DNA from: Sorghum bicolor
Lineage: Eukaryota > Streptophyta > Magnoliopsida > Poales > Poaceae
Direction of reading: 5' to 3'
Length of the DNA: 64,000 bases
Assembly (NCBI RefSeq): GCF_000003195.3
Contig: NC_012879.2
Location: forward strand, 25,278,017 to 25,342,016
Shown one piece after another: positions 1 to 12,360 of the stretch. Numbering within the stretch: position 1 is the stretch's first letter; every line of letters starts with the position of its first letter. The translations under genes were made by a program, and so were the position numbers. The notes under the pieces are model-generated. The model did not search any database and was not told the origin of the DNA. It saw only the letters and a list, made by a program, of their open reading frames with translations.

Positions 1-1154
1 TTAGAATTAGGGTTTGATATGACAGAATTCCACGAGTTTTGTTGTTTATCTATTTCTACAGGGAGTTCTCAAGAAATAAGGAAGAAAGGCCCACATGTCG
101 GGATTACATAGAGATATTAACGCACCATGCAATTTTCTACCATCTAGAAGTCTCCAGAAGCCACGGGAACGAACGGGAAGGCAATCGGGCCCGGGGGCAG
201 GGCGCCCGCCCTCCCCCCTAGGGCGCCCGCCCTGGAGTTCTGCCCAATCACGTCCAAACTCGTGGATCACGCTCCACCGACCTAAAGGATCAAGGATAAC
301 CGTTCAATCAATGTCGGTTTGATCCAACGGCCCACGTTTACCTGAAGGGACTATATAAGCAGACCCCCTGGCCCCTGGAGGAGAACAAGTTCATCATAGA
401 GTTGAGAGGAGCCCTCGAAGGATAACCTCTCCTCTAAATAGACTTAGGACTTAGCATCCAATGTGAGTAGAATTAGTTCTTCTAGTTTCTACTAGATTGA
501 GAGAGATAGAGTGGAGGTGTAGATCGGAGGAAGCCCGGCCTGTCGGTGTCTACTCTAAGGTTGTACCTGCGGGATCAAGTTCTCCTAACCCGAAGCTTGC
601 TCCTAGGATTCTTCAGTATTTGGACTTATAAATTCTAGTAAGTTCTTGTTTTATTGTTCTTTGGTTTATGAGTTTACTTTAATCTCTTTGCGTAGAGTTT
701 AGAGTAATCATCTCTAGCGTAGACGTGGTGTTTGGGCTAGGATACTCATAGATATCCCCTGACTAGCTGGACCGTGGTAGTAGCGAGGAACGTGACATTT
801 CCGAGTTACCTTTGCAGAACATATCTCGTTAGCAGGAAGGATAGGGTTTATAGGTATGGGTTGAACATCCTCTGTGGTGTCTAGATTCCGTGAGCCTGTC
901 CAATAGAACAGTAGATCATCCTTACCAAGGATAGAAAGAGATTACAGTAGTAGTCTTCTCTATATATCGCTCACATCGAGAAAAATTCTTTGTAGCCTAA
1001 AGGTTAGTAGTAGTAGACTGGGTTAGTCAGATGCACTCTTTCTCCTAGCGGTAAAAATATAAAAACGATACTCTGGATAACATAACGGGTGAAGTGCTCA
1101 CCGATATCCGTGAGCTTGCGGATTAATTCCTTATTGCGTTCCCAAATATCAGCA
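1..1154 (+). repeat. 5' LTR of element H, start missing
   Basis: Athila-like LTR truncated by the window edge. Visible parts are two GGGCGCCCGCCC boxes (200-211 and 221-232), a TATA box TATATAA at 352-358, and the conserved run just downstream with CCCCCTGGCCCCTGGAG. The end (ATCAGCA, 1148-1154) is followed by AGCATTTC and the primer-binding site, as in the other family members. The U5 part is clearly diverged from the LTRs of A and B, which fits an old copy. Confidence 0.85.
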
Positions 1155-1162
1155 AGCATTTC

Positions 1163-1180
1163 TGGCGCCGTTGCCGGGGA
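1163..1180 (+). promoter_or_regulatory. Primer-binding site of element H
   Basis: The sequence TGGCGCCGTTGCCGGGGA lies 8 bases after the LTR end. It is the site widely used by plant Athila/Tat elements and assigned to the 3' end of tRNA-Asp. An identical site is found at 32365-32382 in element A. Confidence 0.9.
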
Positions 1181-1286
1181 TCGAAGACGGTTTGCTGAGA
1201 TAACCTTGAGTCTTACTATTAGCTTGTATTTATACTTTTATCTTTTCTTATCTTTTTATATTCTTTATATTCTTTATTCTTACCTT

Positions 1287-1686
1287 ATGGAAAACCAAGA
1301 TTCTAAATCAATCTATCGATTTGCAACACCTTCAGAAACTGACCTTTTACCATAGGAGTCATCATAGCCTATCCAAACATCCCAGTATAGGTTAAGTTCT
1401 AGGTTGATGGCCATGATTCAAAACCTATCTTTTTCAGGAAAGGAAGACGAAAACCCTTACCTTCATATTAGAGATTTTGACTAAACATGTGATTGTCTTC
1501 GCATTGAAGGCATTTCTGATAAAACTTTACGTTGGAAGCTTTTTCCTTTTTCTTTAAGGGGAGAAGCTAGACTATGGTATAATCAGAAGGTAAGTCAACA
1601 ATGAGGTGAATGGGGAGTTTTACGAGCCAACTTTTGCCTAGATTTTTATTCCCTCGACCGTATCGGTGACCTTAGACTCGAAGTCA
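1287..1686 (+). pseudogene. Broken gag start of element H
   Basis: An ATG at 1287 opens a short reading frame beginning MENQDSKSIYRF, which stops at 1353-1355. Further on, pieces of a retrotransposon gag domain can be read, including a tract with LRWKLFPFSLRGEARLWY, but with stop codons in between. That pattern (a W-K-L-F-P-F-S-L block followed by A-R-L-W-Y) is typical of the Retrotrans_gag capsid domain and also occurs in the gag of A and B. The gene is cut at 1686 by the Gm insertion, so no capsid could be made. Confidence 0.7.
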
Positions 1687-4600
1687 TGTAACAGAACCGT
1701 CAAAATTATAAGAGATTAAGCCTAATAGTGACCATCTACACAGTCAAACCATTGAGCTTAAACCCATATAATCTCGGTAGTTCGTGAAATCTCGAGGGAT
1801 TCAAACCACAATTCGTACATACAGCCAAGATCGTAATAAGTTTAGCGGCCACCATTCACAATTATATCCAGTTTACAAACATTCATCAAATACATCAGAG
1901 TGCTTAAAATTATTACAACTCTCAAGTAGCAGAAGCTTCATAGTTTGAAAGTAACACACACACAAATTTAGTTTGATACAGTGCCATAGTTTGGTCATTC
2001 CCGCAAAAGCAAAAGAGAAGATAGAGTGACCGTCGCCCTTGGTCTAGTCATCGCCCACGGCAGGGTACACGTAGAGGATGCAATAACCATAGTACATTTG
2101 ACCATCTGCAAAACAACATAGGAATAGAACCCTGAGTACGAGAATGTACTCAGCTAGACTTACCCGTCATAAACCAAAAATAAAGACTCTTCAAGGATCA
2201 TGAGGGCTGTATAGTGGGGTAGCTGAGACTTTTTGCATAAAAGTATTATTCCCCTAAACATAGTCTAGAGACCGTTCTTCTTTTAATTAGCTCAAGTTTG
2301 ATAATATCATTACCTATTATCTAGGTTTGCACCTGTACTATTACAAGCAAGTGTAGTAATGTGAGGGTACCTCATCATAGCATTCATAAATCATTTATCA
2401 TCATAACCCAAGTGTTCCATAATCCTTACTACGAGCACAGGGCTCATGTCAAGTGCTCACTATCCAGGAGCGATGGCGATTCGAATCGATTTCTAACCAG
2501 CCGGCGAGTTATTCCCCACACAAACCTCACTCACTGATCAAGTGAGCTACAGATCATCGTGTTACACTATCCAGGACCAATTCGCGGGTTCGGCAGGCAC
2601 CGCCAGTACCCGAGGACCGTTCCGGTGACCGAGGTATCCAAGGTATACCAAGGTTGCGTGTCGCGCCCTCGTCGTTCTCCTCAACCATCACCAATACAAC
2701 GCATGGCGGCTCGACTCCCGGCCCAGGTAGTGTTCAGGCTTCGTGGTCGGAACGACTTATCCTTCTAGCTAAGTGTGGGGCATACGTTCAACATGACAAG
2801 AGGGCCATCAACGATCGGTCCTTAATCGACACAGGCAGGGGCACTATGATCAACCCACCACAAGACCCTACCCGGTCTCAAATTCCTTTCCACACTTGGC
2901 TATCCGTTCCCAAAGCAATCACCGCTAATCAAGCAGGTATCCACCTATATCTCGCAGGTGACAGGAAATCACCTGACTTCTACCGGACTAAGCAAGCTAA
3001 GCATAGACTCCGTGCCTATCTACATAGGACAAGGTAGGTAAACAAGTGGTGATATCAAGGAGTACGTATGCATCAACGGTATCAAGCAATTCCTATCACT
3101 TAAATGCAACATAGTAAAACACGCATAATATATCATTTATGTTAGCGAGAATAGGGAGACTTAGAATGCTTCGGGGCTTGCCTTTCTCAAATGTGCTCGG
3201 TATGTGGTCTGGGCACTCCTGCAGCTCTTCTCCGGGCTCTGGTCCTCCCAGAGGTTCCTGCTCCTGGGTCTCTTCCTGCTCCTCGGGGTCCAACTCGTTC
3301 TCCTGCGACCCTGTATGATGCATGTGTGCTCATGAGTGGAGTGCGAGATGCCCGAGGTGCAATGCTTATGCAAGTGGGTAACAGATGACTATGACATGGT
3401 GCATAGATAATATAGGTGGTCATTCCTACAAGGTAGTCAACATCATCCAAGAACATGTAATCGAATTAAGCATCTATTGCATTCGCTTCTACAAATTGTA
3501 TTCGTGGTTAACCAGCAAACTCACTTGATGCTTCAAAGATACACCAAACACCATTTTACTTTATTTATTCTATGTATAACAAATTCATAATTTATTTATC
3601 CACTTTGAGGCCTACAGAAGTAGCATATATTTCTGTTCATCACTACATTCCACATAAATTATAGCAGATCACTAGTCAACCATAAAGTCTACCATAAATT
3701 CCTCATAATATTTGGACATTTATTTTGGGCTACAAAAATCACAAGATTAATTCATAAAAGCAAGTATAAATACTCTACTGTGGTATAAGTGTCAAACAGC
3801 AGATTTCATATTTTTATAACTAACTTATTAACATAAGGAACACCCACAAAAATTTCCAGATTAATTGCATGATCCAATTATTTATTAAAAATCATAAATC
3901 ACTGCCATGCAAGCATTTAAATCATCATAAATTAATTCACATAGCAAATAGTGTGTAACATATTTTTCCTAGAGCCTAATCAACCATGCAGAGCCAATAA
4001 AAACAAGTTTCATATTTTTCTGAGCTATATTTTAATTGCTATGCATTTTACAATTTTCAGCAAAAACATGGATTAAATATAATTGCACAGAAAAAATGTC
4101 CAAACATGACATGCAACCAAACCAGACTATAGATCTGAAATTAAGGATTTCAATTAACTTTATTTCACAATTTTTGGAGCCATAAATCTCAAGATATGGA
4201 TTTTATATCATTTAAACTATTTCTGGAAATCATTTTTCTGAAAAATCAATTCAAATCTACCCCCGGAACCAGCTGGGTGCACCCGGTGCAGTGCACCCAC
4301 GGCCACTGACGAGCGGACCCACCTGCCAGCCGGGCCCGCTGGCCAGAACGCAGAGAGGGGGCGACTCCGGCGAGCCGGAGCTCACCGCCGGTGGCCTCTC
4401 TCAGCGAACCGAGGGGCTCTACGCGTTCTACGGTTCAAGGCGAACTCAGCGAACCTACTTGTGCGGCCTGAAACGAACCGGAGCAAGATCGCCACCGGCC
4501 ATGGCGGAGCGGCGGCGCTGCTCGCCGTCGACCCAAGGCGCTGGCCCGGTAGAGCGCGATTGGAGTGGTTCGCGAGCGTCGCGGCGCCAACGCGAGCACG

Positions 4601-5616
4601 ACGCGCTAACTAAGCGGCACTGGAAGGCACGGAGGCATGCAGACTACGCGCGCGGTGGCGGTGCTCTCGCCGGAGAAGAAACGAGGGCGAGTGGGGCTCA
4701 CCGTGCCTCACCAAACACTCGGAAGCGTGTACCGCAACGGCGGAGCGAGGGCGGAGCTCGGGGGTGGACGAATCGGAGAATGGTGCACGCGCTGGGGGAG
4801 AACGGTCGAGGCGGAGCTCGGGCTCCAATGGCGACGGCAGCGCTCTGCGTGTGCGGAGCGAGGGCGAGAGGGCGAGAGACGAAGGGCTGGCGGGCGCAAA
4901 TGGCAGCGAGGACGGAGGCGGGCGCGGCCGGGCGCTCCTGGTGGCCGGCCTGGGCGCGTCCAGGCTGCCGCATGCTCGCGACGCGGCGGCCAGGCTCTGC
5001 CGGTGCGCCCGTCCGCGCGCGGGCACGGCGCGGGCGCTGGCGCGGGGAAGGGGGTGAGTGCGGGCGGGCTGGGCTGGCTTCGGTCAGCGGGCCAGAAGTG
5101 AGGCCACGGCCTGCTAGCGTCCCCCCTTCCCGTTTCTATATTTTTTTTGAATTTCTTTTCTCAAACTCTTTCTAAATTCGTTTGGACCATTTTAAAATCA
5201 TTTTCACCTTTTTCCCCCAAAATAAAAATTGTTCCATAACAAAAACCCTACAACTTTGCTTTAAGTCGAATTCACAAATTCCAAATAGATTTTGAAATAC
5301 AACTCAAAACTAGTTATAGGTTTTTAAATAAATCTATTTTGGGAGTTTTAGTATAAAATCAATTTCTCAATTTCTATAGCTCCAAACATATCACAAAATT
5401 ACTCTTAAACATTCTAACACTCATTTCAACTTAATTTGAGCAATTCAAGAATTTAGAAGCAAGCATGATATTTTTACCATATTTAATGCACATAAAATAA
5501 GGCACATAAAATCACACTTTGAGTGAAAGACATGTTCATGCAATGCTATGCTTGATGAGAATGCTTATGAATGAGTTTATGAGACTAAGTGCATGCTTAA
5601 CACCTAGGGTGTTACA
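1687..5616 (-). repeat. 3' LTR of element Gm (about 3.9 kb)
   Basis: On the minus strand the LTR starts TGTAACACCC at 5616 and ends at 1687 with TGTTACA. It holds AT-rich arms around a GC-rich island (about 4261-5130) and a perfect 8-bp hairpin at 2132-2153. Several open frames of 60-290 codons in it come from the GC-rich base composition and have no counterpart in the other copies, so I do not call genes here. Confidence 0.85.
4261..5130 (-). other. GC-rich island inside the Gm LTR
   Basis: About 870 bases rich in CG dinucleotides sit between AT-rich arms. The same arrangement recurs at about 20396-21245 in the Gp LTR and 54878-55640 in the LTR of element I. It probably marks the promoter and 5' transcribed leader of the LTR, but no TATA box could be fixed with confidence. 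Confidence 0.5.
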
Positions 5617-6069
5617 GCCCTTCCGCCCTTAGGGAAATCTCGTCCCGAGATTTGGGTTACGAACCATTTCTTATGAAATTTTGGGTAAACTAAACTTTTT
5701 AGGTAATCATCGGTTTCCCAGGTGGCATCCCTATCATCATGATGACTGCACACCACCTTGTATGTTTTGACAATTCTGTTCCGGGTTACCCACTCCTTGG
5801 TATCTACGATACCCACTGGCTGCTCCTTATATTCTAAGTCCGCCTTTATCTTGATGCCTCGGGGTTCAATCCTTCGCTCGGGTACCTTCAAACATTTCCG
5901 TAGCTAGGACACATGGAAAACTGGAAAGATTGAACTCAACTCTTTAGGTAACTGAATCTTGTAGGCCACAGGGCCTTTCTGTTCTTGTATCTGATATGGT
6001 CCCACATATCTGGGTGCAAGCTTGCTTCGAACTCGGAAATGCTGAACTTTCTTCATTGGCGTAACCTTG
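5604..6069 (-). pseudogene. C-terminal integrase and chromodomain of Gm pol (fragment)
   Basis: Reading right to left from 6069, this is the end of a chromovirus integrase, including [18 protein letters not shown] and PVFHVS, followed by a chromodomain-like block of about 60 residues. That block contains EWVTRNRIVKTYKV and ATWETDDYLKSLYPKF-like features; the pattern R-N-[x]-I-V...WE-T-[x]2-L is typical of chromovirus chromodomains, which bind modified histone H3 tails. A TAG at 5904-5906 breaks the frame, and a C-to-T change in a CAG codon would explain it. The frame ends a few bases inside the LTR. The upstream part of pol is missing because element E is inserted at 6070. Confidence 0.8.
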
Positions 6070-7134
6070 TGTCGGTGTTTCCCCCCCGGGGGGTCACACC
6101 AACAAGTAAACTTGTATGCGTGCTCCCCTTTCTAGATGGTGATGCAAGAAAATACACAAAGATTTATCCTGGTTCGGGCAAGAGAAGGCCCCACGTCTAG
6201 CGGGAGGAGAGATGTTTGTATTATCTTGCATCTAAGTGCTTGTACAGGGGTGAATACAGGCGTGGGATGGATGGAGATGGACTATGGGAGCTACCCTGAG
6301 CGTGAGTGTGTTGGGTGATGTTGTATCGCGTATCCTGTATCCGCTCCCGGGCCTCCCCTTTTATAGTTCCAAGGAGAGACCTAGGGTACATGTATAGGCG
6401 TCAGAGTAGGGGTCGATAGAGGTATGGCGCGCTGACCTACTTGAGGCCTCCGTACTGCCGTGGTTTCCAGCCATCTTGTCCTGATAGCTTGATGATGATT
6501 ACGCGTGCCCCGGTATCCCGCTCTGCGCACCGTCCTGGGCTGGTTTATCTGTTGTACGCTTGTACATCACGGCAGCATCTGCGTCGAGGTGGTTGGGGTG
6601 CTGTCACTCGTCGACCGACCCTTCTCCAGGAAGGAAATGTGCCTACTCGAGGGTCTGGTGCTGTATAATGCCTTGCCAGCCAGAGCGCTGACCTTAGGCG
6701 TCTCGAGGGGGGTCTTGATTAGACGTTCCGACCCACTCCCTACGTCCTGCCCCGTTCTAGCTTGTTTGGTGGGGAAGGCTGCAAAAAGAATGACGGGACG
6801 GGTGCCTGTTCCCTATCTCGCTTCCCGTGACTGGCGGGTTAGGTGAGAATGCGACAGGCGCATTAAATGCCCTGGCTCCCGTGCCCGCGTCAGGCAGCGG
6901 ACGGTGTCCTTGCGCTCGACGCCTTCTGATTCGCTCGAGCCTGTTTCCGTGTTCGACGGTGGCCGGCGCTCGAGCCCTGATCGATTCGCAGGACGCTCTT
7001 TCCGTGTTCGAGACTATGGCCGTCGAGGACCATACGTGTGACTGGGTAGAGCGTCGAGTTGGAGGCCTCGACTTGCGTGTGGGCATTCTCGTCATGCACA
7101 TCAGTTAGGGTACCCCTTACGGATATCCTCGACA
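6070..7134 (-). repeat. 3' LTR of element E
   Basis: The LTR of about 1.07 kb has short inverted ends, TGTCGGTG at 6070 and CTCGACA at 7134. On the minus strand it begins TGTCGAGGAT, next to the polypurine tract, and ends in CACCGACA. It matches the LTR of element C (30190-31235). The whole LTR is strikingly rich in TCGA and CTCGAG words. Confidence 0.88.
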
Positions 7135-7149
7135 GTAGCCCCCGAGTCT
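7135..7149 (-). promoter_or_regulatory. Polypurine tract of element E
   Basis: On the minus strand GACTCGGGGGCTAC abuts the LTR start. The core CTCGGGGGCT also occurs exactly at 7232-7241, 12736-12745, 13941-13950 and 14250-14259 of the same element. Confidence 0.75.
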
Positions 7150-7926
7150 TCAATTGAGCGCTGGCGCTCGAGTGGAGGCTATATTTTGTGGTCGAGTTTC
7201 TGTGGGGGCGCGCGAGCGACCCCGTGGGGGTAGCCCCCGAGTCCTTGGAGGAGTTTTTGACTCCTTTGAGGGCTATAATGCCTAATTTGTAGAAAAGCTC
7301 TCGATGTCCATCATGGAAGGCTCTGATTGATTCGTTTTATGCGGGGGGGCTCGACGTACTCCCGGTGGAGCGAGCGTCGTTTACCCTAGATTGAGCTCCT
7401 AACGGGTAGTCCAAGTGAGAACCTGTGCCCCTTTCGAGGGGGTCAGCTGCAGCCCAGAGGCGTTCTCATAAAGCGGGGTCGGCGTGGTCAGGGTGACTAG
7501 CCTCGTTCGATAGAGCCCAGCGGCTAGATGCCTCCCTTCGGGGGGATTCCTCACGACCGTATCGACCCTGCCTTGGACAAACCTAGCGAATTCTCAAGGC
7601 GGGCCTTGATTTTCGACCACTCGCTGGGCATCCTTGACTCTGGTACTCGAGATCGGCTGTCAAAACCATTCGGTGGGCCAGCCTACGACCTCTCGAGATT
7701 TCTGGTGCCACGAGTGCGTACCTTAGTTTACAAGGGAAGGAAGAGGCCGTGGCAGTTCGCCTTTCTGCCCGTTGGGCACGTCTTTTCAGGCGGGAGCCGT
7801 TGCGACACTGTATCGGCGCAGAATTCGTAGCGTGCCGTCTATGAGGAGGAAAAAAGACCGTTAGGCGGCGCATTTATGGGGGGAGTTACCGTGTTTATCG
7901 GATCTGTCCGTTGGTGGGTTGCCGTC

Positions 7927-7934
7927 TATAAATA
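7927..7934 (+). promoter_or_regulatory. TATA box of the antisense gene in element E
   Basis: TATAAATA lies about 120 bases upstream of the ATG at 8057, on the strand opposite to the retrotransposon. The stretch 7150-8056 holds no other gene; it is GC-rich, repeats the polypurine-like core at 7232 and is the likely promoter and 5' leader of the antisense gene. Confidence 0.6.
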
Positions 7935-8056
7935 TCCTGTGGCCTTGCTGCCATTTTCCCTTCCGCCTTCTGCCTCCATTCTTGCCTCAGTTCCCTTGCC
8001 TTCTCACGCGCGCGCACCCTCGAGTAGTAGCGAGTTCGCCTTTCTCCCACCCAAAA

Positions 8057-11000
8057 ATGCCTATGAGACTCATCGCCGCCGATGACTGGCGCCCGTCGTC
8101 GATGACGGAGCGCCGGCTGTTGGAGCTTGAGAAGGAGGGACTCCTACGCCGCCGCACGTCGTCGTCGTGGCCAGAGTGGATCGCGCCGGGGGCGGACCAC
8201 CGGGAGCCAGAGCCGCCCAAGGGCTACGTGGTCTCGTTTGCCAAGTTCCACCGCCACGGCTTGGGCTCTCCTCCAAGCCGTTTCATGCGGGCGCTCTGCC
8301 AACACTACGGGGTGGAGCTCCAGCACTTCTCGCCGAACGCTATCACCGCCACGGCGGTCTTTGCCGCGGTGTGTGAGGGCTATCTGGGGATGATGCCCCA
8401 CTGGGACCTATGGCTCCATCTCTATAGGGGCGAGCTCTTCAAGGCCTCCACTTGGACCACAGGCGTGAGGAAACCCGTACGGGCCGGGTGCCTCAATCTG
8501 GTGTTGAAGACCGGCAAGACGAAGAGGCCACGCGAGTACATCCCGGTGGGATTGACCTCGAACCACGCCGGATGGGACTCCCAGTGGTTCTACTTACGGA
8601 ACGACGACGACCTCCTTCCTGTCTACACCGGCCGTTTGATCTCGGAGCGCCCGACCCACTGGACGTACGGCGTCGTCCACGTCCACCAATCATGGCTTGA
8701 CCCCCCTCCTCGACGCCTTGAAGAAGCTACGCGAGGAAGGCCTAACAGCCGCTCTCGTCCTCTCGGCCGTCCATCATCGGAGGGTGCTCCCGCTGATGTC
8801 TCGGCCGCTGAGGATGGACGAGATGGGTCCCAGCGTTTAGTCCCGGGATCTCGAGGCTTGCCGAATGTCTAATGAGGCCCCGGCGGACGATGAGGTTGCT
8901 GCCCGGGTCAGGGCTACCATTGCTGGCGACTTCCAGCTAGAGCATGTTGACGGCTTCCCTATGAGGCCTGACAAGGGATCAATCGACCTGGTAGGTTCCT
9001 GTATCGCTCGTGGTTTCGATTCCGGATTTTCTTCGATCCTCCTTAATACTTGTCTCCACTTGCGCAGGGTTCAATCGACGTTCGATCTTCCAAGCCCCCG
9101 GTAAAGGAGGACGAGGTCGATCGTGATAAGCGGCAAGAGTCCGCGGAAAAGCAGAAATCCGTGATGGACTTAAAGAAGAAGAATGAGAAGAAGAAGAGCC
9201 TCGAGCGCCAAGCGCTGGAGATACGCCGATCGAGGTCCAGACAGAGGGGGGAGCCTGAGGAAGAGTCCCCCAACGAGGATGATGGCAGTGATGGCGACGA
9301 CGACAGCGACGACTCCGAGGGGATGGCATCTCGCCTAGACCGGATCCTCGAGGGTCCGCCTCGAGGCAACGCTGACGCCCCGCGGGCAGGAGCACCAAAA
9401 GAGGGACCAAGCGGATCTCTTGAGAGGCAACAGAGGGAGTCGTCCTCTCGCCGCTCCCGTGCTGATACCCCTCCCGCGCCTGCGCAAAGTCGGGCCATCC
9501 CGCGCCCCCAACCTCCCCCTGCGCCAAAGGCGTGTGACCAGGCTAAGCCCTAGGCGACGGGGCCGTTGACCCGTGGCCGTGCCGCGGCCTCCGGCAAGGG
9601 GGAAACAAGCCGCAGGAGCGCTAGCCCTGGCGCTTACCAGGCAGGAGATGCTGAGCTGAGGCCTGCACCCGCTCGTGAGGGGCCTGGGGCCTCGACGCGG
9701 GGCGGTTCGAGGCTTGCCGGTCGAGGTACCGGTAGGCGGGCCGTTCTCCCTGTGGGGTAAGGTCTTCGACGCTATGATTCTCATCTTCCTATGTCTTTGT
9801 GTTTTCTCGTGTAACGGCCTCTCTCGTGCCCGTTCTTCTTTCTTCAGGTTGAAGCGGACGCTCGAGCAGGCCCATCCCTCGTTGGCCAAAAGGCTTAAAG
9901 TGGGAGCGGCCTCCAAAGATTCAGGTTAGCGGCTCATTCCCATCGTTATGGGAGTTGTGCTGCTCTTACGTCGATCATCGTGACGACTGACCTTTGCTTT
10001 TGTGTGTTTTATAGGCTCCTCCGACCTTCGACCACCGACCGGTGCCGAGAGCGCCCCGCCCCGTCCCCTGGTGGGTGAGTCCGCCCCACCGTCGCCGAAG
10101 CGGGTCGAGGCACCTCACCCCCAAGAGCAGGAGGGAGCTACCGAGCCTCCCCGACCTGGGGTCGAGGGGGATCCTATCACTATAAGTGATGTCGAGACCT
10201 CCCCCGTCGCGAAGTGGACGCCCAGGCCTGCTGGGCTTCGCTCCGTCGAGGAGCAGAGGAAGAAGGAGGAAGAGGTGCGCGGGGAGGAGTCGCGGCAATA
10301 GCCGCAGGAGGAGCAGTGGCCGCAGCCGAAAGGAGGTGAGGAGGGGCAGCCGCCAGCAGGTCCCCAGCTCGAGGAGCTGCTGGAGCAGGACCGTCAACAG
10401 GAGCTGCAGGAGCTCCAGGAGCAACAGCGGCAGAGGGGCCAGCACTTAGAGGAACTGCTCGAGCCTCCCTCTCACAGTCTGCCCCAACCAGTGCCACCAG
10501 CGCCGCAAGAGCGTGAAAACAGGGAGGAGAGTCTACCGGTTTACGGTCCTCCGATCTCGGCGTGGCTCCGTCCAGGGGCGCCCGCTTCGCTCCTCGCAGA
10601 ATCGGGGCGGGCGGACGACGTGGTGGCACTCGCCTGTATGATGCGCACCCCCGTTGACCCTCAGTCCGAGATCAGGGGTACGATATACGGCATGGACAAA
10701 ATTGCTCTAGGATTCCTCCGGGAGCGTCGATCGTTGGAGGACCACGTCCCCGCCGAGGAAGACGAGATCGGGACGTCGGGCGGCGGTGGCAGCAGCGAGA
10801 CCGGGACCTGGAAGACGGTGGACGACGACGGGTGGTTCCCCTACCTCGTCGACTTGTTCCTACGCCACGGGGGGTCGCTCGAGACCGTCGAGGAGCTCAT
10901 CCGAGGCGTCAAGGCACGCGCCGACCAGGAGATGGAGAACTGGTGCCCCGACCGACCGGGCTTCCACCGATCTGTCCGAACCTAACATTTTCTTAGACGA

Positions 11001-12360
11001 CTGGAAGGAGGCCGAAAAGTGGGAGCACGTCAAGGAGCTTCGCCTCTGGATGAAGCATACGGTGGGGCTCCTGTGGGACATTGTTAACAACGAGCTCGGA
11101 CCAGCCTACTTTGTAAGTGTTTTTCCGTCCTTAATCCTTATAGAACATTTGGTTTTGTCTTCTAACTGCTCAATCACCGGCTCACAGGACCTGAAAGAGA
11201 CTTCCCGCATCAAATCGAGCTTCATCCATGCCATGAGAGGCGGCTGGGAGCAACTCCCCATTCTCAAGGACAAACTCCTGGAGTCGCAGGAGAAGCTCCT
11301 CAAGGCCTACAAAGAGCTTTTGGCGCTTGAGGAGGAGAAGAAGGAGAGGGAGGCTGCTCTGGCCGAGGCTCGAGAGGCCTCGAAGAAAGCAGTGGAAGAG
11401 GCTGCGTTTCTGAGGGACGAGGCCTTGTCTTACAAGAATGCGGCTGCTGACCTGGACAAGGAGAAGGGCCTCCTCGAGACTGAACTTGCCTCCGCCCGAG
11501 AAACCTTCCAAAGGATGAAGGTGGAGTGCGTAACTGGTGAGATCGCTCGGAGCGCTGCAGAGGAGGCCAAGAAGAAGGCCCTCGAAGATCTCAAGGCTGA
11601 GCGGACTCAATCTCACCGCCTCTCTGACGACGTCGACCGTCTGAAGGGAGAGCTGCTGGAGAAAAATGGAGCCATCGCACAGGGTGGTAAGGTGATCGAG
11701 GATCTGCGCGTCGCCAACACCGAGCTAGTGCGCTCCAACAAAGAGATCGAGAGGGCCAATACTAATTTGGTTGGCGTGAATACGGCTCTGGAGGAGAGCA
11801 TTCGTGGTATGTTTCTACTATCGAGTTTCTTCTCTGAGGTGTGCTTGGTGTTATCTAATTTCTTCGTGTTGGTCTTTGTAGGGCTTCAAGACGAGCTGCT
11901 GGCCGCCCAAGTCAAGGCCCGTTCCACCAAAGCTCAGCTCGAGGGGGAGGTCGCTTTGAATGGTCGGCTACGGACTACAATAAGCGACCTCTCGGCCTCC
12001 TGGGAGCTCGAGCCTGTTGACGAGTCGAGGGAGGAGGCTCGAGGCGACGCACTGGTCGATCAGCTGTGCTACCTAGGTGCAATGTTGAGGGATCGAGTGC
12101 GGGACGCTCTTCATGTCGGAGTGAAGCGGGCGATGGCGGTAGTCTGCTCAGGCTTTTCTTACGACATGGAGGTGGTGTCCCATGGCTTCGTCACCGATAT
12201 CTCCAAGACTAATGCGGAGAACGAGGAGAGGCTCCACGCCTTGATCGATGACGCAGAGGTCCCTGGGGAACGGTTGGCCAAGCTGTTCGAGCCGGAGGTG
12301 CTTCCTCTCGAGAGTAGCTCGGGTGCGGACGAGGGTGGTGAGGGCCAAGATGCGGACTGA
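8057..12360 (+). pseudogene. Antisense intron-containing gene with a Transposase_28-like domain
   Basis: Gene on the strand opposite to its carrier. The first exon encodes a domain resembling 'putative gypsy type transposon' (Pfam Transposase_28) with blocks such as SFAKFHRHGLGSPPSRF and LCQHYGVELQHFSPN. The middle is basic and proline-rich. The last third is a long coiled coil (about 11200-12000) and an acidic end. Five short introns fit GT-AG rules and join exons in phase: 8991-9067, 9757-9847, 9925-10014, 11113-11187 and 11807-11881. The frame is broken by a shift near a C run at about 8700, by TAG at 9551-9553 and 10299-10301, and by a shift near 10960. Antisense extra ORFs are known in the Tat lineage; the function of the protein is unknown. 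Confidence 0.75.

Larger units (their letters stand above)
1..1686 (+). mobile_element. Element H: Athila-like LTR retrotransposon, 5' part only
   Basis: This is the left-most and oldest layer on its side of the window. It has an LTR that is cut by the window edge, a primer-binding site and a broken gag start. It stops abruptly at 1686, where the minus-strand chromovirus LTR of element Gm begins with TGTAACAG. The LTR matches the LTRs of elements A, B, J and K in its promoter block and in its end followed by AGCATTTC and the primer site. The 5 bases before the Gm insertion (AGTCA, 1682-1686) should be the target duplication, but the partner copy is not in the window. Confidence 0.85.
1687..6069 (-). 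mobile_element. Element Gm: Tekay/Del-type chromovirus, 3' end only
   Basis: Minus-strand element inserted in H. Its 3' LTR (1687-5616) and the last part of pol with a chromodomain (5604-6069) are present. The rest is cut off at 6069 by insertion of the Tat element E. The LTR belongs to the same family as the plus-strand LTR at 19922-23779: both begin TGTAACACCCTAGGTGTTAA on their own strand and end in GTTACA. The two are separate insertions in opposite orientation. Confidence 0.85.

Noticed and set aside
4291..5175. Plus-strand ORF of 294 codons in the Gm LTR
   Set aside because: It lies in the GC-rich island, overlaps long frames on both strands, and has no matching frame in the Gp or I LTRs; low-complexity Arg/Gly/Ala content.
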